A stretch of 64,000 bases of DNA, taken from contig CAMDEA010000009.1 in assembly GCA_945893045.1 (NCBI GenBank), forward strand, positions 1 to 64,000, in the 5' to 3' direction. Position 1 is the stretch's first letter, and each line of letters begins with the position of its first letter. The position numbers were made by a program, and so were the translations under genes. Below the pieces are notes generated by a model that did not search any database, had not been told where the DNA came from, and worked only from the letters and a program-made list of their open reading frames with translations. The stretch comes from Planctomyces sp. SH-PL62 (GTDB lineage Bacteria > Planctomycetota > Planctomycetia > Planctomycetales > Planctomycetaceae). Below, one piece after another: positions 17,670-26,400 of the stretch.

Positions 17670-19436
17670 TCATTTCGATTGCATGACGATCACGCCATTC
17701 CAATTGGGTGGCGGCTCAACATGATTTTGGGTGATGTACTCCGACAGGAAATCCTTCCCCTGGTCTTGTTCGGGCAAGCGGTTGAGTTGGTTCAGCGCGG
17801 CTCTCCATTTTCCCGCCTCAAACAACCCCGAAGCAGTCTGGTAGAGGGCAATCGCTTCATCTGTGACGGTGGCATCCAATTCGGTAGAGGGCAACAACTG
17901 GGTGAGCGTCAAATCTTGGTTCAACCCGGCGGGACGGAAACGGCCCATTCGACGCAATCGTCCCTCCGAGAGAGGTAAAGCCTCTCGCACGTATTCGGCG
18001 GTCGCCTCGTCCATCAAGATCGACGCATTCAGCGTTTTTGTCAGACTTTCCAGCCGCGCGCCGAGGTTGACGGTCGGACCGAACGCGCCCACTTTGATTT
18101 GTTCGGTCGTGCCGATCTTGCCGGCGATCGCTCGGCCGTGAGCAATCCCGATCCCCACCTGAAATCCCGACAGTGTGTGTCCCGGCGTACTCCGCGCTTT
18201 TTGGAATTCCTGTTGGATTTGCAACGCGGCCCGGCACGCCGACAGCCGATCGTCTTCGCGCGGAGCCGGCCAGCCCCAGAAGCCGAGCGCCGCATCTCCC
18301 TGAAAGTCCGCGATCACACCGTCATATTTGATGATCCCACAGGTCATGACTCCCAACGCATCGCTGACCCGGTTCAGCAACTCGCGCAGGTTTTCTTGCG
18401 ACTGCTCGGCCTTCTTCGCGAAGCCACGCACGTCGCAAAACAACACGGTGATATCAGTCTCTCTGGGCTCCAGTTGCTGTTCCGCGTCGATATTCCGCAA
18501 CGTCTCCAGCACCTGCGGCGGGAAGAACCTACCGAGACTGGCTTGTTGTTTTGAGAGGTTGCGGACTTGTCGGATAGACCCGATGAACTCGCTGAGAAGT
18601 TCCGCGAATCGCAAGTCCCCCTTGAGTTGTTCCTCACCGATCGAACTGCCGGGCAAGCCATCTTTTTGCCCAGACACATACAAGCACCAGCCGTGACACG
18701 CATCGCCCCGGAACGGCATACAGAACGCCCAGTCCAGCGAACCGCTGACCGTGAATGCGGGGTTCGATTCGTCGCGGTCGGCCCAGATGTGCAACAGCCC
18801 TTGCCCCAGTTGCAGCGCTTTGAGCATCAGGCGGCGACTCGGAGTGAATCGCCCCAGCGAATCTCCACGATTGTCCCAACGGATCATTTTGGGGTTCGCA
18901 TTCGCGGAGAAGTCATCGAACACGACAACCGAGGCCGCTTCGGCCGTGGGAATTGCTTCCAGAACGAGACTGACCACTTCGCTGGCCAAGTCCTCGTCGG
19001 ACGTCGTTTTCATGATCGCCTTCGGTAACTTGGCGAGCACTTCCAAACGTTGGTCCGCATTTTGGAAAGCGACTTTGCGCAATTCATCGGGATGGAATGA
19101 ACGCTCGGCGGATGGCGACGGCGCGTCCTCTTCCATTTCCGCCGCAACCAACTGAAAGACTGTGCGACCGATGCGGAATTGCTCCCCCGCCTTCACCAGA
19201 AAATCCGAATTGTCCGCATCCTGGTAGTAGATCGGGTTGCGCGCGGTTTCGAGTCGGCGAACTCGCAGTTGCGAATTCACCAATTGCACCTCGGCATGTT
19301 CGCGAGAAATCAGAGCGTCCCACGGCACGGCCCAACCGCTGCGAGGCGCTCGCCCCACACGAATGACCTCGCCGAGTGGGATCGGACGACGCCACCGTTG
19401 CATCGGTTCAGGACCGCAAACGACGAGTTCCGCCAT
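17670..19436 (-). CDS. FHA-GAF-class III adenylate/guanylate cyclase
   Basis: A 588-residue cytosolic signalling protein. Domains in order: FHA (about 20-95; Arg29, Ser44 and His47 in the phosphothreonine-binding pattern GRAPRSG...SREHAEV), a GAF-like region (about 130-290), and a class III cyclase domain (about 325-510) with metal-binding Asp335 (FCDVRGF) and Asp381 (FQGDAALGF) and the NxxxR transition-state motif in VNLGARLE. It makes a cyclic nucleotide; ATP versus GTP preference is not decided. The FHA domain suggests regulation by a Ser/Thr kinase. Likely co-transcribed with the downstream phosphodiesterase. Confidence 0.9.
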   Translation of the reverse strand: MAELVVCGPEPMQRWRRPIPLGEVIRVGRAPRSGWAVPWDALISREHAEVQLVNSQLRVRRLETARNPIYYQDADNSDFLVKAGEQFRIGRTVFQLVAAEMEEDAPSPSAERSFHPDELRKVAFQNADQRLEVLAKLPKAIMKTTSDEDLASEVVSLVLEAIPTAEAASVVVFDDFSANANPKMIRWDNRGDSLGRFTPSRRLMLKALQLGQGLLHIWADRDESNPAFTVSGSLDWAFCMPFRGDACHGWCLYVSGQKDGLPGSSIGEEQLKGDLRFAELLSEFIGSIRQVRNLSKQQASLGRFFPPQVLETLRNIDAEQQLEPRETDITVLFCDVRGFAKKAEQSQENLRELLNRVSDALGVMTCGIIKYDGVIADFQGDAALGFWGWPAPREDDRLSACRAALQIQQEFQKARSTPGHTLSGFQVGIGIAHGRAIAGKIGTTEQIKVGAFGPTVNLGARLESLTKTLNASILMDEATAEYVREALPLSEGRLRRMGRFRPAGLNQDLTLTQLLPSTELDATVTDEAIALYQTASGLFEAGKWRAALNQLNRLPEQDQGKDFLSEYITQNHVEPPPNWNGVIVMQSK

Positions 19437-19881
19437 CCGACTTTCCTCTCTCTCGGGCTACGAGGGACACAAAATATCCCACGCAGAAAGCCACCGACAA
19501 GCGCCTGGACTGCACGAAACCCGTTTTCGCTCTGAGTTTTAGCGGCCCTGCCGGTGGTGATCGTTAGACCTTCGCCTGTCGACAGCCCTTCGCCGGCAGG
19601 CATTCTTGCTCAAGACACCGCAGTCGCCAAGAGCCGGTACCGGCAGCATTTGCCGCCATGTGAACGGGAATCCTTTTCAAACGTGGGATCAGCCTGCGAA
19701 ACCCCTGACTCAGATTGCCGGACCGTTGCGATCCTGACATTCTGCGAATCGTCATTCTTCAGCACAGCCACATTCTCCATCACATGCAACCGCGACCCAG
19801 ACTGCGGCCGATCGAAACGGGAAGAACACCGATCGGTGGAATGATTGCGTTGAGTGACGGAAAAGCTCCAAGGAATTGCTG
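19437..19881. other. 445-bp intergenic gap, no gene seen
   Basis: Short open frames on both strands lack ribosome binding sites and normal composition. I see no tRNA-like or strong hairpin structure. It presumably holds the divergent promoters of the cyclase gene and the following secreted protein. Confidence 0.5.
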
Positions 19882-21216
19882 ATGTCTCTGGCTCGAACGC
19901 TCATCTTCTTCTCACTCATCGCCAGCGGCTTGTGGATTCCCGTCCCTGTCGAGGCATGGCAATCATCCCCCGCGAACTTGACCGGAGACATCGTCCGCGA
20001 GTCGGAGTCCCCCGAACGTGGGGAATTCGCGTTTCAAGACAAAGCTCCACCGAAACCAACCACCCCTTCAAACCCACCGACTCGACTGCCGACACCCCCG
20101 GCATCACCACCGCGTCCGGCTCCTCGTCCCGATCCGCCGCCGCAGTTCAACCCGTTCGCGAATGCTCAGCCCAACCAACCTTTTTTGGCGCGGCTATCCC
20201 GAGCCCCCGATATGTTTGGCGATTCCTTCATACCGCTGACCGCCACGATTTCCGCTTTCACAACTGACACGACGAATGGCAACTCACGAGAGGCGGTGCT
20301 CGACTTGCCGTTGGCCGGAGGCAGCCGACGATTCAAGAACGAACACTCGCGCGCGATGCCCACCGATCGAGTCTTCGGCACTTATCACCATTTCCAAAAT
20401 GCCCTCGAAGCCACGAGCCTGACTCCTGGCTTCCGCTCGACGGACGCCAACGTTGATCGCTTCACGCTGGGCGTTGAAAAAACGTTTGCCGATGGCAACG
20501 CCTCGATCGAGTTCCGTTTGCCGTTGAGCGTCCCCGTTTCTCTTTCGACACAAGACGCCATGTACCGCACGAACACCGTCGGCGACTTGGTGGTCACGCT
20601 GAAGGGTCTGTTGTATTCCAACGAGTCTCAAGCCGTCGCATTCGGCTTGGCGGTCAACACGCCAACGGGCAACGACTTGCGGGTCTCACTCCCGAACTCC
20701 GGTGACGGCGGTGCCGAGTTGACTGTCAGCAACAACGCCGTCCATCTGATTCCCTTCCTCGCGTATCAAGCCGCTCCGAACGATGACTTCTTCTTCAACA
20801 GCTTTCTGCAAGTCGACACACCGACCAACGACAATTCGGTCCAAGTCCGCAACCTGATTCCAAACACGGTTGACCATCGCAAACTGACCGATCAAACGCT
20901 GCTGTACCTCGACACGTCGTTCGGCTATTGGATGTTCCGCGACCCCGAAGCAGAATTTCTGACCGGACTCGCCGGTCTCATCGAGCTGCATTACACGACC
21001 GCGCTCAACAGTGCCGACGTCGTCACCGACCGCAACCAGATCGTGACGTTCGGCGCGAACTCGGGTCGCCTCGACGCCGTCAACATGACCTTCGCACTCC
21101 ACACCGAAATCGCCCGCTCAACCATCATCCGCGCCGGCTATGTCGCGCCGCTCCGCGACGGCAACCACCGTTTCTTCGACCACGAATTCACCCTGGCGGT
21201 CATCTTTCGACGATGA
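19882..21216 (+). CDS. Secreted protein, probable outer-membrane beta-barrel
   Basis: A 444-residue exported protein: signal peptide (MSLARTLIFFSLIASGLW, cut near residue 26), a Pro-rich linker (about 53-95), then a domain of alternating polar and hydrophobic strands ending in FTLAVIFRR, a terminal aromatic/hydrophobic strand like those of outer-membrane barrels. Family unknown to me; a channel or transporter-like barrel is an inference. ATG 19882 follows AGGAA; a TTG two codons earlier is less likely. It sits just upstream of tRNA-Val. Confidence 0.7.
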   Translation: MSLARTLIFFSLIASGLWIPVPVEAWQSSPANLTGDIVRESESPERGEFAFQDKAPPKPTTPSNPPTRLPTPPASPPRPAPRPDPPPQFNPFANAQPNQPFLARLSRAPDMFGDSFIPLTATISAFTTDTTNGNSREAVLDLPLAGGSRRFKNEHSRAMPTDRVFGTYHHFQNALEATSLTPGFRSTDANVDRFTLGVEKTFADGNASIEFRLPLSVPVSLSTQDAMYRTNTVGDLVVTLKGLLYSNESQAVAFGLAVNTPTGNDLRVSLPNSGDGGAELTVSNNAVHLIPFLAYQAAPNDDFFFNSFLQVDTPTNDNSVQVRNLIPNTVDHRKLTDQTLLYLDTSFGYWMFRDPEAEFLTGLAGLIELHYTTALNSADVVTDRNQIVTFGANSGRLDAVNMTFALHTEIARSTIIRAGYVAPLRDGNHRFFDHEFTLAVIFRR

Positions 21217-21272
21217 CCATTTCAATCGCACGGCAGCCAAGAACGACCGCCTGAAACACGCTCAGAGGCCGC

Positions 21273-21301
21273 TTGACGAAGCGCCGAGCGACTTTTACTC
21301 T
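21273..21301 (+). promoter_or_regulatory. Predicted promoter of tRNA-Val
   Basis: TTGACG (21273-21278), 17-base spacer, TACTCT (21296-21301). The -10 is weak, but the position, 17 bases before the tRNA, is right. Confidence 0.45.
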
Positions 21302-21317
21302 TCGCCCCCCTCGTCCA

Positions 21318-21391
21318 GGACGATTAGCTCAGTTGGTTAGAGCGCCACGTTGACATCGTGGAGGTCACAAGTTCGAGTCTTGTATCGTCCA
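21318..21391 (+). tRNA. tRNA-Val (anticodon GAC)
   Basis: A full cloverleaf can be drawn: 7-bp acceptor stem (GGACGAT with ATCGTCC), D arm GCTC/GAGC, anticodon stem CCACG/CGTGG with loop TTGACAT (anticodon GAC), variable AGGTC, T arm ACAAG/CTTGT with loop TTCGAGT, discriminator A. CCA is not encoded. Its last 42 bases plus 3 following bases are duplicated exactly at 34430-34474, marking it as an integration site. Confidence 0.97.
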
Positions 21392-21602
21392 CTTCGCAAG
21401 TCGCATTGAAATAAGCAGTTGTAGAATTAAGGTCGTCCGACCATCTTTTCATACTGTGTTTGCGATCTTTTGCTTTTCGTCCGTTCTCTGCAACCTTGAT
21501 GCAACGAGTTCAACTCGAATCGTCCTTCGACTGGGGATTTCGCCGGCTGAGAGTCTCCTGATCTCCACTTCGATTCCGTGGAGGTCGCTTTTGCAGCACA
21601 AG

Positions 21603-22163
21603 TCAATTCGGGCAAACATCCGGGAGTGCTTCGTTCGTGTTGCTTTGAATAATGGCTTGTCGCCGATTGCAGCCGCATGATGAGCAGTCCGATTCAAAGT
21701 GTGCTTCCAGGAGCCACAGTTGCTTGTCGAGATCGCTTGAGACGCCGGTGAAAAGGTCCGCGGTGTTGGCGTCAGCGAGGTTGTCAGCACGGTCGACGGC
21801 AGAACGCATGGAGCGGCCGACTGTGGCGAGGGATGTCGAGAGGGCTTGGAGATAGTCGTGCCCTGAGACGCTTTCGAGGGAACAGGCTGCGAGCGTTGTC
21901 CGCTTCGTGACAGCGGACAGCGTGCCTTCGGCGATCCCGCCCAAAGCGGCGATGCGCTCGGCGACGGCGTCGATATGTTCGTCGAGAACGGCAGCGAGAT
22001 CGTCGAACCGTTTGTGCAGCGAGAGAAAATTCGAGCCTCGTACGTTCCAGTGTGCTTGCTTGGCTCGTCGGTGCAAGTCGATGAGGTCCGCCAATCGCTC
22101 GTTGAGCAGGCAGATCACTTGTTCGCGAGTTTCGGCCGGGATGTCGATCTTGGTTGCGTGCAT
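21603..22163 (-). CDS. dps: Dps-family ferritin-like DNA-protection protein
   Basis: A 186-residue ferritin-like protein. The inter-subunit ferroxidase ligands are all present with Dps spacing: His38 (AKQAHWNVRG), His50, Asp65 and Glu69. It oxidises Fe(II) with hydrogen peroxide, stores iron and often binds DNA under stress. Unusual is a C-terminal extension with three close cysteines (CSSCGC), which could bind metal or form disulfides. ATG 22161-22163 has GGAG upstream; a TTG four codons earlier would also be possible. Encoded inside the putative island, directly after the tRNA. Confidence 0.92.
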   Translation of the reverse strand: MHATKIDIPAETREQVICLLNERLADLIDLHRRAKQAHWNVRGSNFLSLHKRFDDLAAVLDEHIDAVAERIAALGGIAEGTLSAVTKRTTLAACSLESVSGHDYLQALSTSLATVGRSMRSAVDRADNLADANTADLFTGVSSDLDKQLWLLEAHFESDCSSCGCNRRQAIIQSNTNEALPDVCPN

Positions 22164-22229
22164 GGTGGTCTCCAAAGTGTGTTGGGTTGTTGAAAGTTAC
22201 TACGCGGCATGGAAAGAACTGTTTAACCG

Positions 22230-22287
22230 CAACGCCAACGCATCGGCGTGCGCGCCCACGCCGATGGCGTTGGGGTTAGATATGCGG
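22230..22287. repeat. Palindromic element, GTTTAACC family
   Basis: GTTTAACCGCAACGCCAACG pairs imperfectly with CGCCGATGGCGTTGGGGTTA further right; the arms contain their own hairpins. A closely related sequence is nested in the element at 41101-41301. It lies between mscS and dps on the minus strand. Confidence 0.6.
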
Positions 22288-22317
22288 ACGTTGGATTCAG
22301 GTCAGTGTGACGAATCG

Positions 22318-23130
22318 TCACAGTGTCACGGCGGTTGGAGCGGTGACGGGTTGCGCGCCGAGTTCCTGCAACACGGCGAGGCCACGGATCGTCAGGTCGG
22401 TCATGAACAGGAATTGGTCGCGGGCGTCTTTCGGATGCGCCTTGATCTTGTAACACATGCCGAACGGAAGCTGTGCCGCGACAACCACGACTCGGCGATC
22501 GGCGCGATGGTAGGGGCTGGTGATCGCGACGTCGTACAGAGCTTTGCGAACGGTGGTGCCGTCGTGATCGGGGTGCAGATAGAAGTACGTTTCGCAAAGT
22601 AGATCGTGTTGGCCGCAAGTGGCGTTCGAGAGTGGGTTCGTCCAGAGCGTCGCGTGAGGAATCAGGACTTGATTGTCATCCGGCGTGCGGATCGAAACGG
22701 TGCGCAGGTCGATCTGTGTGATCTCGCCGTAGGTCTCGCCGATCTTCACCCAATCGCCGACTCGGTACGGTCGCTCGATCAGCGTGACGATGCCGGCCAG
22801 CAGGCTGCTCACGAAATCTTTGAAGCCGAAGCCGATCGTCAACGCGATCGTTCCGGCCAATGCCAGCAAGTTCTGCGGAGTGGGCTTGATCAACAGCGGC
22901 GTGATGCCGATCGCGGCCACGACGATGACGAACAACCTGAGCAATGGCACCCACGGCAAGTGAAAAAACCGCGAGTGGGGCCGCAACGTGCGAACCAACG
23001 CCGGCACGAAGCGCCGAATGCCAAAGTTCGCCAGCCAGGCGGCCAGCACGATCAACGCGATTTGCACCAAATGGATTTGGTCCCAATTGGCCAGCATCTG
23101 CGACAGAGTGAGTTCGGTGTTGTCAGTCAT
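22318..23130 (-). CDS. MscS-family mechanosensitive ion channel
   Basis: A 270-residue inner-membrane protein with three hydrophobic segments (about 20-38, 60-80 and 88-108). The third is followed by the diagnostic MscS pore and beta-domain sequence IGFGFKDFVSSLLAGIVTLIERPYRVGDWVKIGETYGEI-type pattern (Gly/Ala-rich helix, then RPYRVGDWV). The C-terminal alpha/beta domain is complete. It opens on membrane tension to release solutes in hypo-osmotic shock. The length is near the minimal E. coli MscS (286). Same strand as dps. Confidence 0.92.
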   Translation of the reverse strand: MTDNTELTLSQMLANWDQIHLVQIALIVLAAWLANFGIRRFVPALVRTLRPHSRFFHLPWVPLLRLFVIVVAAIGITPLLIKPTPQNLLALAGTIALTIGFGFKDFVSSLLAGIVTLIERPYRVGDWVKIGETYGEITQIDLRTVSIRTPDDNQVLIPHATLWTNPLSNATCGQHDLLCETYFYLHPDHDGTTVRKALYDVAITSPYHRADRRVVVVAAQLPFGMCYKIKAHPKDARDQFLFMTDLTIRGLAVLQELGAQPVTAPTAVTL

Positions 23131-23164
23131 GGGAAGAATTCCAATTCGAGTTGTTGAAGAATTT

Positions 23165-23415
23165 ATTTCCGCGTCATGGCCCTGAAGGGGCCAAATAAAC
23201 CAGCCCAGGGCAACGCCCTGGGTTGGTGCGTGATGTGAATTTCGGAAGCCCTGAAGGGGCGAAATAACAGTGACGAAGGACGTCAGTTTCGCCCTTTCAG
23301 GGCTTTCGACTACTTTGAATCGCCAACCCAGGGCGGCGCTGCGCGGCCGTCGCCGCTTCGCTCTGCCCTGGGCTGGCTTATTGCTGCCCCGTTGGGGCGG
23401 AACCGCATTGGTATC
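23165..23415. repeat. Cluster of intergenic hairpins (GCCCTGAAGGGGC / CCCAGGGC family)
   Basis: The 302-bp gap holds alternating short palindromes: GGCCCTGAAGGGGCC, CCCAGGGCAACGCCCTGGG (23204-23222), GCCCTGAAGGGGC, GCCCTTTCAGGGC, and a longer one whose arms CCCAGGGC and GCCCTGGG enclose about 30 bases. The arrangement resembles the transposase-linked array at 1019-2255 but with different stem sequences. No gene is seen. Confidence 0.75.
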
Positions 23416-23432
23416 ACTTCAACGAAGCTCGT

Positions 23433-26400
23433 TCACACCAGCAGCCACCGGCTGTCGATGGCGAAGGCTTCGTTGATCTCGCCGGGGGTCGCGTCGAGGA
23501 ACACGTCGTTGCCGTCATGGCCTGCGAGCGTGTCTCGGCCTTCGTTCCCTTCGATGGTGTCATCACCGGCGTTGCCGAGCACGATGTCGTTGCCCGCTCC
23601 GCCGGTCAGGCTGTCGTGGCCGGTGCCGCCGAGGATCGTGTCGTGACCACCTTGGCCGTTGATGCGATCGTCGTCGTCGCCGCCGTCGAGCAGATCGTTG
23701 CCCGATCCGCCCAACAAAGTGTCATGGCCGGAGCCACCACGCAGCGTGTCGATCTCCGAGTTGCCGTTGAGCAGATCGTCGCCGTCACCGCCGAAAATTT
23801 TGTCGCGACCGCAATCGCCGAGGATCGTGTCGTTGCCGGCTTCGCCTTCGAGGCTGTCATCGCCGGAACCGCCATCAACCCAGTCGTGACCGTTGCCGCC
23901 TCGAATCGTGTCGTTGCCGAACGGCAGGTTGTTGTCCCCCTCACCCAGCAATGTGTCGTCGCCGTCACCGCCGTTGATCACGTCGGTCCCGGCCTGGCCT
24001 TTGATTTTGTCGTTACCGCCGTTGCCGCCGAGCGTGTCGTTGCCCGCTCCGCCGTAGAGCGACTCATCGCCGTTGCCGCCAGCAATCGAATCATTGCCGG
24101 CCATGCCGTTGAGGATGCCGCCTCCCTGACTGCCGCGAATCACGTCGTTGCCGCCGTTGCCCATCAGCGTCACGGTGCCGAAGTAGCCGCTGGCATCGAG
24201 CGTGTCCGCTCCCGAACCCGACAAGACCGACGCGCTCTCGATGCTGCTGATCGCATCGCTCACGCCGTTGACGCGAACCGAACCACTGACCGCGTCGCCG
24301 TTGATGAGGACGGTCATTGCCGCAGTCGCTGCCGGGCGATCGACGAACGTGAAGTCGTTGTCCTCGCCACCATCGAGCAAATCGCCGCCGCTGCTCGAAC
24401 CGACGAGCGTGTCGTTGCCCGCGAGTCCCAGCAGCGTGACCGGGCCGCGAGTGAACGCGGACGTATCCAGCCGGTCATCTCCAGAGCTTCCGCTAATCAC
24501 GAACCGTTCCATGTTCGAGTGCGGCTGCTGCCCCGCATCGGTCAGCGACGTGTTGCTGAGCAGCACGTTGCCGCTGACGGTTTCCTCCACCGTGTCGATG
24601 CCCCCGCCGCCGTTGTACGAATCGTTGCCCGATCCGCCGAGCATCCGATCGTTGCCGTTGTTGCCCATCAGCACGTCGTTGTCCGCGCCACCGTCCAGCA
24701 GGTCCGCGGAGTTGCTGCCGATCAGACGATCGGCCCCGGCGTTACCGTACATCGTCACGCCGCTGGGCGAGTTGCTCGCGTCGAGCGTGTCGTTGCCGTC
24801 CTCGCCATGCGTTGTGCCGTTAAGCCGCGCGTCGATGTCCACGAAGTCGTTGCCGCTGCCACCGAAGAGATCGAACGTGCTCTCGCCGATCACATGAAAC
24901 GAATCCGCCGCCGAGCCTCCTTGCAGCGTCGCGAATCCAGCCAGCCCCATCGTGTGCGAGCCAGTCGAGTACGTCGAATCCGCCGCATTGAGCGACCAGG
25001 CACTCACCGAGTCCTGCCCCGTCAGCGTGCCGATGCCGCTGCCGACAAGCGCTTCGATGTTACGGAACTCAGTCGTCACGCTGGACGCTCGATGAGTGGC
25101 CGAACCATCGAAGCCAGTCGCGTCGGAGAACGTCAGCCTCGCGTCGTCAATCAATGCTCCGAACAGCGTGTCGTTGCCGGCTCCCAGATCAACGATCAGG
25201 TTGCTGACGAATTCCGAATCCACACTGGCCAGCTCGAACGAGTCGTTTCCGGCACCGCTGTTGATCGTCAACGTGCCGGTCGGGCTGAGGAATGTCGTCG
25301 TGGCAATCAACGGATCGTTGCTCCGCAACTGCGAGATGCCGTCACCGTTCTCGCCCACATCCTCCAGCACCATCGAGTTCGTCTCGCTCGGCAGATTGAT
25401 CGCCAAGTCGCCGATCGAACTGTCCGCGAGGTCCACGTTTCCGGTTCCGTCGAACGTGATCGTCGATGTATTCGCACCGTCGCTGAGCACGAGACTGCCG
25501 GAGCTTTCCGGGCCGGTGCTCGTGAACGTCTCCGTCACCGACGAGTACGACCCAATCACATTCAGCTCGCCCCCGGCGCTGTGCCAGACGATGTCCGCGT
25601 TGAGCGACCCCAGCGATTCGTCGATCGTCAGCGTGTCGGTCGGATTGACCGCATCAACCGTGATCGTCTGACCGAGCACGCTCGCCAGCGGACGAGAATC
25701 GACGACGACGCCATCCTCGACAAACTCAACGCTGTCGCCGTTCACGCGAATCACGAGCGAACCACCACCGATGCCATCCGAGGTGAACGTCACCGGGCCG
25801 GCTTCCGTCAGCGTGACGTCGTTGCTTCCTGCTCCGCCACGATACGACAGGAAGAACTCCACGCCGTTGATCGTGACGATGTCCCCTTCCGCCAGCCCGT
25901 TGAACGTGCCGACGACAGCCTCCGTGCCGTCGTTGGCAATCAACACAATCTGCTGACCGGGACTCGACGTGATGGTTCCGGTCACGTCGAGCGTCGCGCT
26001 TCCCAAGTTCACCGAGCCGTTGACCACAATCTGATCGTGTTGCGAGTTGGCCGTCGCGCCGTTGATCTCCATCCAGAGCGTCGTCCCCGAAGTCAGCGTC
26101 AGACTTCCCGTCGCGAGATCCGCCGTCGCCGAACTCGCTGAACCGGGCGACAAGGTGGCTGTGCTGCCGCTCGACAACGTCACGGACCCGCCGATCGACC
26201 CGCTGCCGCTCAGCACCGCACTGCCGCTGACCGTCACCGAGGAATTCGCGACGGAGCCGTCCACTGACAACTCTCCGTCATTCACCATCGTCGCGCCGGT
26301 GTAAGTGTTCGCTCCCGTCAGAGTCAGAGTGCCCGTGTCGATCTTCGTCAGTCCGACGGTTCCGCTGCCGTCTTCAATCACGCCGTCGAACGTCGCGCTG

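Noticed and set aside
21427-21678. Possible integrase remnant next to tRNA-Val
   Set aside because: The short minus-strand frame has no tyrosine-recombinase motif (no R...HxxR...Y); I could not support it as a pseudogene.
23517-26141. An 874-codon plus-strand open frame
   Set aside because: It is antisense to the RTX protein gene; its repetitive Val/Ala/Arg composition mirrors the calcium-binding repeats.
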